Positions 38,154 to 46,165 of a DNA stretch of 63,357 nucleotides are shown here, piece after piece; within the stretch, counting starts at the first letter, position 1, and the number at the start of each line of letters is the position of its first letter. The notes under the pieces are model-generated. The model saw nothing but the letters and a program-made list of their open reading frames with translations. It was not told the origin of the DNA and did no database searches. The position numbers and the translations under genes are program-made. Origin of the DNA: Muribaculaceae bacterium Isolate-110 (HZI) (lineage in GTDB: Bacteria; Bacteroidota; Bacteroidia; Bacteroidales; Muribaculaceae); NCBI GenBank assembly GCA_003762875.1, contig RIBL01000017.1, positions 1 through 63,357 on the forward strand. Direction: 5' to 3'.

Positions 38154-38831
38154 CTAAAGAGAGGGAGGATGCGCTCCTTCTCTTTTTTTGTCGTCAATGA
38201 GTGTGTGCAGGAGGGGGACGATGCGGTCAATGACGGGGATGGTGATGACTGTGACGGGTGGCGGTGATTCGGGCGGGGGAGTCTTTGTGACTGTGAGGCG
38301 AGTGATGTGGCCTGTGTCGCATCCGTAGGGTGACCAGGGGTCGAGCCGCAGGTGGATGACGAGGAATCCGGAGGGGTCGAGGATGGGGTAGAGTGTGGAG
38401 CAGACGCGGCGGAAGTTGCGGGTGTCGCGTATGAGGGGTGAGTAGGTGCGGGCAAGGTGGGCGTCGAGCAGGAGCATGAATGAGGGGGTGGAGCCTCGGA
38501 CGGTTTCGATGCGCCGGTAGGTGATGTGTCGCAGACGTGGGATGCGCCGGGTCTTTTTGGGGTTGTCGGGGGTGCACAGGAGGGCTGTCGCGCCCTGTGG
38601 TGAGGTGGCGAGACGGTAGTTTTGATAGGCGCGGAGGATGGGGCGTGAGTCGTGGTGTCCGCTGTCGATGATGAGGAGGGGTGTGGGACGGGCGGTGCGG
38701 CTTTTTTCGAGGGCGGATATGACGATTTTCTCGGCGGGGGTGAGTTGCCTGCCGAGATAGCGCGAGAATCCGTGACACCAGATGTCGGGGATGCGTCGCG
38801 GTCGTGGGTGGTTGGTGGTGATGAGCCGCAT
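38154..38831 (-). CDS. Conserved-looking hypothetical protein, unknown function
   Basis: 225 aa, ATG start. I do not recognise the family. It is basic (many Arg) and Pro-rich at the end, with a possible alpha/beta core: P-L-L-I-I-D-S-G-H-H-D-S-R-P (about 50-63), A-T-A-L-L-C-T-P-D-N, S-F-M-L-L-L-D-A-H-L-A and G-F-L-V-I-H-L-R-L-D-P-W-S-P (about 162-175). The strand-turn pattern and the D-x-G-H-H motif suggest an enzyme, but no function is claimed. The coding strand is extremely C-rich. A longer overlapping frame on the same strand (38123-39232) runs through the repeats and is judged spurious. It reaches a terminator-poor gap with the nitroreductase. Confidence 0.55.
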   Translation of the reverse strand: MRLITTNHPRPRRIPDIWCHGFSRYLGRQLTPAEKIVISALEKSRTARPTPLLIIDSGHHDSRPILRAYQNYRLATSPQGATALLCTPDNPKKTRRIPRLRHITYRRIETVRGSTPSFMLLLDAHLARTYSPLIRDTRNFRRVCSTLYPILDPSGFLVIHLRLDPWSPYGCDTGHITRLTVTKTPPPESPPPVTVITIPVIDRIVPLLHTLIDDKKREGAHPPSL

Positions 38832-38898
38832 TTTCGCCTTTTTTTCGATGGCAAAGGTAGCGAGGATTTTGACGAAAAGGGTGCGGTAATGACGCGCG

Positions 38899-39077
38899 GA
38901 CTTTTCGCGCTCATGCTTTTCAAAGGGGGTGGCGAGCTGAAGCTCGCGAGCTGGGACAAAGCTGCGCGGTGGGGCCGGGGAGCTTGGGCTGGACTTTTCG
39001 CGCTTCCGCGCTCATACTTTTCAAAGGGGAGGGCGAGCTGAAGCTCGCGAGCAGGGGACAAAGCTGCGCGGTGGGGG
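38899..39077. repeat. Tandem ~80-90-bp direct repeat with internal palindrome
   Basis: Copy 1 (38899-38975) and copy 2 (38991-39077) share GGACTTTTCGCGCT, CTTTTCAAAGGGG, GGCGAGCTGAAGCTCGCGAG and GGGACAAAGCTGCGCGGTGGGG. Each contains the palindrome-like GCGAGCTGAAGCTCGC. Copy 2 has a 7-base insertion (TCCGCGC). They resemble REP-type intergenic units. Confidence 0.75.
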
Positions 39078-39169
39078 CAGATGAGGGGGGATGGGCCTAA
39101 TGGGGCGGATGGGGCTAATGGGACGGATGGGGGAGCCGGGGAGCAGAGGGGTGGGAAAATTGGGGGAGG
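39078..39169. repeat. G-rich, C-poor short tandem repeat block
   Basis: Imperfect ~18-bp units of the form GGGGCTAATGGGACGGAT repeat near 39085-39131, followed by GGGG runs to 39171. Strong G/C strand asymmetry and possible G-quadruplexes. Confidence 0.6.
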
Positions 39170-39210
39170 GTGGTTTTTTTGATTAGGATGGTTTTTTTGA
39201 TTATTTTTAT

Positions 39211-39218
39211 TATCTTTG
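39211..39218 (+). promoter_or_regulatory. -7 box of the pectinesterase/pectate lyase gene
   Basis: TATCTTTG, 32 bp before the ATG at 39251; no TTTG at the right distance. Two copies of GGTTTTTTTGATTA lie just upstream (39172 and 39190). Confidence 0.5.
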
Positions 39219-39250
39219 CGGTTGAAAACCACACACTATCAGTCTTTATC

Positions 39251-42200
39251 ATGAAAAAACTTTATTTTTTTGACCGCACGGCTGTTATCGCGTCGTCGAT
39301 TGTTGCCGTTTGTGCGCTAAGTCCGGTCAGTGTTTCAGCTATAGTTTGGAATGACCCGGCTTCGGTTGTTGAGCAATGGAGTAATGCTTCAACCTATCCT
39401 AAAGTAATCGATATCAATTTCAGCGATACGTCCTGGCCTAATACGTGGGGCAATTTCGGCTCGTCCATGCAGTGCCCGGAACCGACGGACGGGGTGTATG
39501 TCAATGCTTCGCTTTCAACTCCGGTGGTGACTTCGCCGGATGTTATGTATCCGATTAATTTCCACAATTGTACTTTTGCCACAAAGGAGTCTAACAACGG
39601 TCTCTCAGGTACAACTTCGGCTTTTGCCCGCCAATTCTACGAAGGACAGGGTGCCTGCAGATATAATGACTGGAAACAATCGGGCCATACCCATTATCTT
39701 GAGGATAATATACGTTATGATGATAATGGTAAAATCGTCTATGGTGAGGCGGGATATGTGCAGATGTGTCGTGCGGCCGCTATTGACGGTGTGTCTCAGC
39801 ACGGCTGGGTAGAGATTGACCATATTCCTTATGTGGAACGTGTGCAGTGGTCATGGTCGTCTACGTCATGGGGCCGCGGCATCAAGTGTGACATCAAGAT
39901 TGGCGACGGCGAGTGGAAACCGCTCGTGTGGATGGGGTCTGAAAAGCAGAAACAAAACTGGACTGTATTTGCCGATCAGGGCTATTTTATGGAGAATGTG
40001 ATCGATGCCAAGGATGTGTCACTGCGCTGGCGCGTGTGGGACGGTGACGGCAAGCAGAATGCGGCCGACCAGGTGCAGAAGGCTCCGTTTGACTGGCAGG
40101 CCATAGACCCTATGGCTCAGCGTCAGGCTCCGCGCGTGCATAAGATACAGATTTTCGGTTCGGAAATCACAGCCGAACAGGCCGCTTATGCCAAGGCCAA
40201 TCCGATAGGTGATGTCGGAGAGCTGTCGGACCTGGATAAATTTGGTTTCGCAGGTTCTGACTCCAAGCCTTCGCCCGATGCCAATGCACCGGTGGTGCTC
40301 TTGTATGTCAACCCCGACGGTTCGGGTGACTACGCAACCATACAGTCGGCCATCGACGCCGTGCCTTCGGGCTATCGCGGCATCATCTATATAGCTCCCG
40401 GAGTCTATGACGAGAATGTCTATGCCGGACGCAAGGGGGATGCTGACAAGTTTATCTCACTTATAGGTTCTGACCCCGCCACTACGATACTCACCTCGTC
40501 GGTGAGCCGAGGCAACGGTTCGACCAACACTTTCAACGACTGTGCCGCTCTCAATGTCTACACTCCGTGCTTTTATGCCGAGGGTCTGACCATACGCAAC
40601 ACTTCGGGTAACGTCGGTCAGGCCGAAGCCCTCTACACGGCCGGTGACGCCCATGTGTTCAAGAACTGCTATCTCTCAGGTTTTCAGGATACATACAAGG
40701 CCAATGTAGGTGCGCGCGGATATTTCAAGGGGTGTGTCATCGAGGGAGCCACCGACTTCATATATGACGGCGGCCTCGAGTGGTTTGAGGACTGCGAGAT
40801 ACGTTCGCTCAAGGGTGGACAGTATATCACGGCACCCGCCTCGGCCGGTCTGACTATGAGCAGCGTGCTCTATCCCGAACTGAGCTCGGCACCTTTCTAT
40901 GCAGGATTTTTCTTCAACGGATGTCGCCTCACGGCAGCCGACGGAGTGGCCGACGCTTCATATTATCTGGGCCGTCCATGGGACGACCGTTCAGGCTCGA
41001 TGTATATGAACTGCACACTGGGGGCGCATATCCGTCCCGAAGGATGGTATATATGGAACGCCGACCCGTCGAAGGTGTCGCTCTATGAATATCGCAACAT
41101 CACTCCCTCGGGCTCTCTTGCCGACACTTCGCGCCGCGCATCATTCTCGCGTCAGGCCTCGGAGGCAGAGGTAGAGGCTTATATGAATCCAGAGTTTCTC
41201 TTCAAGGCCATGTCGAAGACCACGTTTGACTACGAATCGACATTGCGAGGATGTGCCGCACCCTTCAACTTCAGCATCACAGCTTCGGCCATCACCTGGG
41301 AGGGTGATGACAAGACTGCCGGCTACATAATATATAAGGACGGAGTGTTGACAGCCGTGACCACAGAGGCCCGCATCATCAATCCCGACGCCACCGGTTC
41401 ATACAGCGTGCGTGCCATCTCGGACAAGGGAGTGCTATCGCCCGCAGTCAAGGCCGCGGACGCCACACAGGTGCTCGCGTTTCCGACGGCCGAAGGTTTC
41501 GGAAAATTTGCCTCAGGCGGCCGCGGCGGCAAGGTTGTGACCGTGACCTCGCTTGCCGACGACGGCGGGGAGGGTACGCTCCGCTGGGCTTTCGGACAGC
41601 ATAAGGGGGAGCCCATCACCATAGTGTTTGCTGTGAGCGGTGACATCGCCCTCGCGAGCGAACTGCGCGTGAACCGTTCGGACTGGACACTTGCAGGACA
41701 GACAGCACCCGGCGACGGCATCGTAATCACACGCAACAAGGTGAATCTTGGCGGCTCGCAAAACTTCATAGTGCGCAACGTACGATTCCGCATAGGCCAG
41801 AAAAATATGGCCGGTGACATCCAGGCCGAAAACGCCTGTGCGGCCGAGAACTGCGCCAACTTTATCTTTGACCACTGCTCGTTTGGCTGGTCGGTAGAGG
41901 AAAACATGAACACAGCCGACTCGCACTTCCTTACCGTGCAATACTCCATCATCCACGAAGGACTCTATGACGCCGGCCACTCCAAGGGAGCGCGCGGATA
42001 TGGCTGCCAGTGGGGTGGCTCACCGGCCACATATCACCACAACCTTCTGGCTCACAACAACAGCCGTTCGGCACGTATCAACGGAGCCCGCGGCGAGGAC
42101 TATGTGGTGTTTATGGAGTATGCCAACAATGTCAACTATAACTACGGCAAGCGCGGCGGATGTTACGGCGGAGAGAACACTGCGGCAGTATTGTCGTATG

Positions 42201-43135
42201 ACGGTAAGAATTCGGCCCACGAGTGTAACTTCATGGGCAACTACTACAAGCCCGGAGCCAATTCGGACAAGTCGAGAGTAGAGTTTGTCAACGCCTCTTA
42301 TGCCCGCGACGGCGCGACATCATGGGCCCCCTCCAAATGGTATGTCAGCGGCAACAAGGCCGAGGGCAACGCCACAGTCACGGCCGACAACTGGAGCGGC
42401 ATGGCCGCCGAGACCTATAGCCTCAATCAGATCAAGGCCGAGTCACGCATCACCACTGCCACACCCTGGTATCGTCACATCACTACCGGTCCCATCGGAA
42501 GCTATGTGCCCGAAAAGTATATGCTTGAAAACGTAGAGACGGCCGACCAGGCCTTTGCCACCGTGCTTGCCAAGGCCGGCACTATCAACCGCGACAAGGT
42601 GGAGACCCGTGTCATCAATGACACCCGCAACGGTGTCAATGCCAATCGCGGCGGCACGCTCGGCAATGGTATCATCGATGTCGAGAGCCAGGCCGAGGGC
42701 TTCTTTGCCTATCCGTCGGCAACAGCCAAGACTGACACAGACGGCGACGGTATGCCCGACGAATGGGAAAAGGCCAACGGGCTCAATCCCGAGCTTCCCG
42801 ACAATAATCTCGTAAATTCGGACGGTTATACCGCTTTGGAGGCTTATCTCAACTCGCTTATGGGCGAAAGCTATGCCGATGACTTCAAGCAGACCTCTAT
42901 CACGACCATCTCCATCAGCTCGGACATCAGCTATGACTCCAGCTCGGCAACGCTGAGTCTCGGCAACGATGCCATAGGCGCGACCCTCACGGTCTATACC
43001 ACTGACGGTCGTATTGTATCGGCCCGACGCGTGACCGATACTTCGGTGTCGCTTGCCTCGCTTACTGCCGGTATCTATCTCGCGAGACTTCACGGAGAGG
43101 GTATTCATCCCGCTGTAATCAAGATAGCCCGATAA
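39251..43135 (+). CDS. Secreted pectin methylesterase (CE8) - pectate lyase (PL1) fusion
   Basis: 1294 aa from the ATG at 39251. Signal peptide to about residue 32 (S-V-S-A-I). An N-terminal region of about 310 aa, Trp-rich and probably beta-sandwich, is not recognised. Residues about 350-635 are a CE8 esterase: G-D-Y-A-T-I-Q-S-A-I-D-A-V, then G-F-Q-D-T-Y (about 477), G-A-T-D-F-I-Y-D (about 500, nucleophile Asp) and Y-L-G-R-P-W (about 572). A short FnIII-like linker precedes a Bacteroidetes PL1-type lyase (about 743-1190: T-L-A-G-Q-T-A-P-G-D-G, F-D-H-C-S-F-G-W-S, Y-H-H-N-L-L-A-H-N-N-S-R-S-A-R). A Ca2+-type D-T-D-G-D-G-M-P-D-E-W-E follows, then a T9SS-like tail. Demethylation and cleavage of pectin are thus joined in one surface or secreted protein. 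Confidence 0.9.
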   Translation: MKKLYFFDRTAVIASSIVAVCALSPVSVSAIVWNDPASVVEQWSNASTYPKVIDINFSDTSWPNTWGNFGSSMQCPEPTDGVYVNASLSTPVVTSPDVMYPINFHNCTFATKESNNGLSGTTSAFARQFYEGQGACRYNDWKQSGHTHYLEDNIRYDDNGKIVYGEAGYVQMCRAAAIDGVSQHGWVEIDHIPYVERVQWSWSSTSWGRGIKCDIKIGDGEWKPLVWMGSEKQKQNWTVFADQGYFMENVIDAKDVSLRWRVWDGDGKQNAADQVQKAPFDWQAIDPMAQRQAPRVHKIQIFGSEITAEQAAYAKANPIGDVGELSDLDKFGFAGSDSKPSPDANAPVVLLYVNPDGSGDYATIQSAIDAVPSGYRGIIYIAPGVYDENVYAGRKGDADKFISLIGSDPATTILTSSVSRGNGSTNTFNDCAALNVYTPCFYAEGLTIRNTSGNVGQAEALYTAGDAHVFKNCYLSGFQDTYKANVGARGYFKGCVIEGATDFIYDGGLEWFEDCEIRSLKGGQYITAPASAGLTMSSVLYPELSSAPFYAGFFFNGCRLTAADGVADASYYLGRPWDDRSGSMYMNCTLGAHIRPEGWYIWNADPSKVSLYEYRNITPSGSLADTSRRASFSRQASEAEVEAYMNPEFLFKAMSKTTFDYESTLRGCAAPFNFSITASAITWEGDDKTAGYIIYKDGVLTAVTTEARIINPDATGSYSVRAISDKGVLSPAVKAADATQVLAFPTAEGFGKFASGGRGGKVVTVTSLADDGGEGTLRWAFGQHKGEPITIVFAVSGDIALASELRVNRSDWTLAGQTAPGDGIVITRNKVNLGGSQNFIVRNVRFRIGQKNMAGDIQAENACAAENCANFIFDHCSFGWSVEENMNTADSHFLTVQYSIIHEGLYDAGHSKGARGYGCQWGGSPATYHHNLLAHNNSRSARINGARGEDYVVFMEYANNVNYNYGKRGGCYGGENTAAVLSYDGKNSAHECNFMGNYYKPGANSDKSRVEFVNASYARDGATSWAPSKWYVSGNKAEGNATVTADNWSGMAAETYSLNQIKAESRITTATPWYRHITTGPIGSYVPEKYMLENVETADQAFATVLAKAGTINRDKVETRVINDTRNGVNANRGGTLGNGIIDVESQAEGFFAYPSATAKTDTDGDGMPDEWEKANGLNPELPDNNLVNSDGYTALEAYLNSLMGESYADDFKQTSITTISISSDISYDSSSATLSLGNDAIGATLTVYTTDGRIVSARRVTDTSVSLASLTAGIYLARLHGEGIHPAVIKIAR

Positions 43136-43166
43136 GACTATAATCACAGAAAACAATATCACGGAT

Positions 43167-43205
43167 AAAAAATCCCGGAGACAGATTGGCCTCCGGGATT
43201 TTTTT
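43167..43205. terminator. Bidirectional terminator
   Basis: AAAAAATCCCGGAG, loop, CTCCGGGATTTTTTT between convergent genes; A-tract and T-tract make it work on both strands. Confidence 0.88.
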
Positions 43206-43215
43206 ATCGGTGATG

Positions 43216-43746
43216 TTATTTTCTGTTTTCGAGATGGCGGGAGAGGGTCTCTGAGAGATGTCGTTTGAGAGGATTGGAGTAGTAGCGGAAATCGTTCATC
43301 TCGCGTATGGCTTTGGCGAGCTGCGGCTCGTATTCGTCCAGCATCATGCGCGAGTCGAGATAGGTGAGAGTCTCGGCAAAAAACTTGTTGACCGCCTCGT
43401 TAGTAGTGTCCTTGAGAGTCTCGTCGGCAGCCATTCGGCAAAATTCCAAGATTGTGAACACCATCAGTTGTCCGACGGCCTCGTCGCCGGGGTCGAGCAC
43501 AGTAAACTTTCTGATGGCGGAGCGAATGCGCTGCATGCGCGGACGGTAGGCGCGGCGAGAGTAACGCCACACCTCCTTGGCAATCGGCTTTTTGTATTCC
43601 TCGAGTTTTTTGGCTATGTCGGGCACGGCGTAGAAGTCAAGTATCTCCTTGGCTTCCTTGCTCTTGGCATAGAGGTCAAAAATGAGCTGACGCAGCTCGG
43701 CCGTGTCAAACTGTTCGAGCGATTTTCTGACGGTGGTCTTGGACAT
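43216..43746 (-). CDS. DUF6155-like helical protein
   Basis: 176 aa, predicted almost entirely alpha-helical and charged: E-Q-F-D-T-A-E-L-R-Q-L-I-F-D-L-Y near the start, then K-L-E-E-Y-K-K-P-I and Y-R-P-R-M-Q-R-I-R-S-A-I. It fits the small Bacteroidetes family DUF6155, of unknown function. No signal peptide or membrane segment, so cytoplasmic. It lies 84 bp after dsbD on the same strand but is separated from it by a terminator. Confidence 0.75.
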   Translation of the reverse strand: MSKTTVRKSLEQFDTAELRQLIFDLYAKSKEAKEILDFYAVPDIAKKLEEYKKPIAKEVWRYSRRAYRPRMQRIRSAIRKFTVLDPGDEAVGQLMVFTILEFCRMAADETLKDTTNEAVNKFFAETLTYLDSRMMLDEYEPQLAKAIREMNDFRYYSNPLKRHLSETLSRHLENRK

Positions 43747-43776
43747 ATATATAGAGAGTGAGACAAATAAAAGAAT

Positions 43777-43810
43777 AGAGGTTAAGGCTTGTGGACAAGC
43801 CCTAACCTCT
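43777..43810 (-). terminator. Terminator after dsbD
   Basis: On the minus strand AGAGGTTAGGGCTTG, loop, CAAGCCTTAACCTCT then ATTCTTTTATTTG; 15-bp stem with one mismatch. Confidence 0.8.
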
Positions 43811-43830
43811 AATACTTTATAAACTGCTAT

Positions 43831-45873
43831 TTACTTGGAATAGTTCTTGATGCCTTTTTCCAGGAAGTTGGTAAACTTGGGAATGTCTTCCTCATAAGAG
43901 AACGGGCCGGAGAGGAGACCACCCTTCTCGTCGAGCACGAGGTAGTAGGGCTGGGCGTTGGCGTTGAACTTGTAACGCTGCAGGTAGCTCCACTTGTCGC
44001 CATAGGTGTAGAGAGTGGTCTTCTTGCCATACTCTGTTACCTCGATAGGCTCGGGGAGATTGGCTTTCTCGTCGACCATGAGTTTGATTACGACGAAGTT
44101 GTCGGTAATCATGTTCTTGACGGTGGGATCGTCGAGGACTGCACCCTCCATCTTACGGCAGTTCACACATCCGTAGCCCGAGAAGTCGATGAGTACCGGC
44201 TTGCCCTGCTCGGCAGCGGCACGCATGCCCTCCTCATAGTTGTCATACTCGTGGAAGCTCTCGCCATAGAGGTTGAAGTCCTGAGTGTAGAGCGGTGGCA
44301 CGAACGCGCTCACGCCCTTGAGGGGTGCACCCCAGAGGCCGGGGAGAAGATATACCGACATCGACAGCGAAATCATCGCGAGGAAGAAGCGGAATACACC
44401 AACGCTTGAGTCGGCGGGACCGTAGTGTGAGAAGTTGAATTTGCCCAGCAGATAGAGACCGAGGAGAGCAAACATCACAATCCACAAGGCGAGGAATATC
44501 TCGCGGTCAAGTATGTGCCATCCGTAGGCGAGGTCGGCCACAGAGAGGAATTTGAGCGAGAGGGCGAGCTCGACAAAGCCAAGCACCACCTTGAGAGTGT
44601 TCATCCAGTTGCCTGAGCTGGGAGCAGCCTGAAGCATGGTGGGGAACATGGCGAAGAGCATGAAGGGGAGCGCGAGAGCGGTAGAGAATCCGAGCATTCC
44701 TATGGCCGGGCCCCACATGTTGCCCATCGAGGCGGCCTCGACAAGAAGTGTGCCGATGATGGGGCCTGTGCAGGAGAACGAAACGAGGGTGAGGGTGAAT
44801 GCCATGAAGAAGATGGAGAGCATGCCCGAGGTGCGCTCGGCCGATGCGTCCATGCGGTTGCTCCATGAAGCGGGGAGCTTGATGTCAAACGCTCCGAAGA
44901 AGGAGATGGCAAACACTACGAGGAGGAGGAAGAAGATGATGTTGAACGTAGCCGAGGTCGAGAGCTCGTTGAGCTTGCTGGCACCGAAGAGAGCGGTGAT
45001 GATAAGACCGAGGGCCACATATATTACTATAATGGAGATACCGTAGATGCTGGCGTCTCTGATCGACTTGCTGCGGTCTTTGCCTTTCTTGAGGAAGAAG
45101 CTCACGGTCATGGGTATCATAGGCCATACACAGGGGGTGAATAGGGCTACGAGACCGCCAAGGAAGCAGGTGAAGAATATGTACCAGAGCGAGCCCTGCG
45201 AGATGGGGGCTTCCGAGCCGGCATCCTCGTATTTTACGGGAGTCCAGAGGTCAGACTCGGCCTTGGTGTCCTCGACTACGGGAGCAGCCACGCTGTCGGC
45301 TGCTACGCTGTCGACTGCGACGGCCTCAGTCTCAACGGCTTTGTCGGCCACGAGCTCGACGGGAGCGGTAGCCTCTTCGGCTTTCTTCTCCTCAGCCTTG
45401 GGAGCCTTTACTTTGGCTGTGCCGGTGAAGTTGAATGTCTCGCGCGACGGGGGGATACAGTTTTCGTCGTTACATGCGCCGTAGCGGAGCATCACGTCGA
45501 TTGCAAACTCGGGCTTGGTGGCGGTGAAATTCTGGGTGAGGGTCACGCCGTCGGTCCACCAGGAGAGATCCATGTCAAACATTTCGTCATGCTGCTTGTG
45601 GGCAGCCTTGCCGGGGACAGGTTTGCCGTCGAGAGTCACGCCCTCGAGCTTAGGGAAGGTGATTTCGAGAGGCTGAGGGCCGACGCCTGCCTCAAAATCG
45701 TTTGAGTACATGTGCCAGCCGGGCGCGATGGTGGCTGTGAGCACTATCTTGCCTTTGTCATCGCCGGTCATGGTCATCTCTGATTTCCAAGTCACGGGCG
45801 TCATGATTTGAGCGGTCGCGGCGAATGTTATCGCCAGCAGTGCAGTGAACACTGCAAAGAAACGTTTAAACAT
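43831..45873 (-). CDS. dsbD: Thiol:disulfide interchange protein DsbD
   Basis: 680 aa. It carries electrons from cytoplasmic thioredoxin to the periplasm. Signal peptide (1-21); an N-terminal alpha domain with the redox pair Y-G-A-C-N-D-E-N-C (about 137-145); an acidic Ala/Val/Glu-rich linker (about 160-215); and a membrane beta domain of about eight helices with redox Cys in L-F-T-P-C-V-W-P-M and S-F-S-C-T-G-P. The C-terminal thioredoxin domain has G-Y-G-C-V-N-C-R-K. All three Cys pairs are intact, so it should be functional. The linker is unusually rich in A-V-D-S-V-A-A repeats. Its promoter is at 45924-45954. Confidence 0.93.
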   Translation of the reverse strand: MFKRFFAVFTALLAITFAATAQIMTPVTWKSEMTMTGDDKGKIVLTATIAPGWHMYSNDFEAGVGPQPLEITFPKLEGVTLDGKPVPGKAAHKQHDEMFDMDLSWWTDGVTLTQNFTATKPEFAIDVMLRYGACNDENCIPPSRETFNFTGTAKVKAPKAEEKKAEEATAPVELVADKAVETEAVAVDSVAADSVAAPVVEDTKAESDLWTPVKYEDAGSEAPISQGSLWYIFFTCFLGGLVALFTPCVWPMIPMTVSFFLKKGKDRSKSIRDASIYGISIIVIYVALGLIITALFGASKLNELSTSATFNIIFFLLLVVFAISFFGAFDIKLPASWSNRMDASAERTSGMLSIFFMAFTLTLVSFSCTGPIIGTLLVEAASMGNMWGPAIGMLGFSTALALPFMLFAMFPTMLQAAPSSGNWMNTLKVVLGFVELALSLKFLSVADLAYGWHILDREIFLALWIVMFALLGLYLLGKFNFSHYGPADSSVGVFRFFLAMISLSMSVYLLPGLWGAPLKGVSAFVPPLYTQDFNLYGESFHEYDNYEEGMRAAAEQGKPVLIDFSGYGCVNCRKMEGAVLDDPTVKNMITDNFVVIKLMVDEKANLPEPIEVTEYGKKTTLYTYGDKWSYLQRYKFNANAQPYYLVLDEKGGLLSGPFSYEEDIPKFTNFLEKGIKNYSK

Positions 45874-45923
45874 GATGATTGGTTGAGGTAACTGATTATA
45901 AACGTAATTACTTTTTATGTCTG

Positions 45924-45954
45924 CAAATATAGATATTAATTGCTTATGCTCAAA
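45924..45954 (-). promoter_or_regulatory. Promoter of dsbD
   Basis: On the minus strand TTTG (45951-45954), 19-base spacer, TATATTTG (45924-45931), 50 bp upstream of the ATG. Confidence 0.75.
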
Positions 45955-46115
45955 GACGTTTATGATAAATTTACGAAAGATAATTAAAAATTTTTCATTA
46001 CCGGTCTCGGTGTCACTTTGAGATGTATGCAGACTAATATATCAGATATTCAGTGGGTTGATAAAAAATCCACCTTCAATAACAATAAGTGGGACACGTA
46101 AGAGGCATTAACGGC

Positions 46116-46123
46116 TACTTTTG
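46116..46123 (+). promoter_or_regulatory. -7 box of the second pectate lyase gene
   Basis: TACTTTTG; an in-frame TTG lies inside it, so translation starts further on at 46157 or 46166. Confidence 0.5.
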
Positions 46124-46165
46124 CAGAATAAGGAAATCTTAAATAAATACCATCTTATGACCATC

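Noticed and set aside
38123-39232. 369-codon minus-strand frame across the G-rich block
   Set aside because: Its product is almost all Pro, Ser, Thr and Ala, runs through the tandem repeats and overlaps the better 225-aa frame; it reflects base composition.
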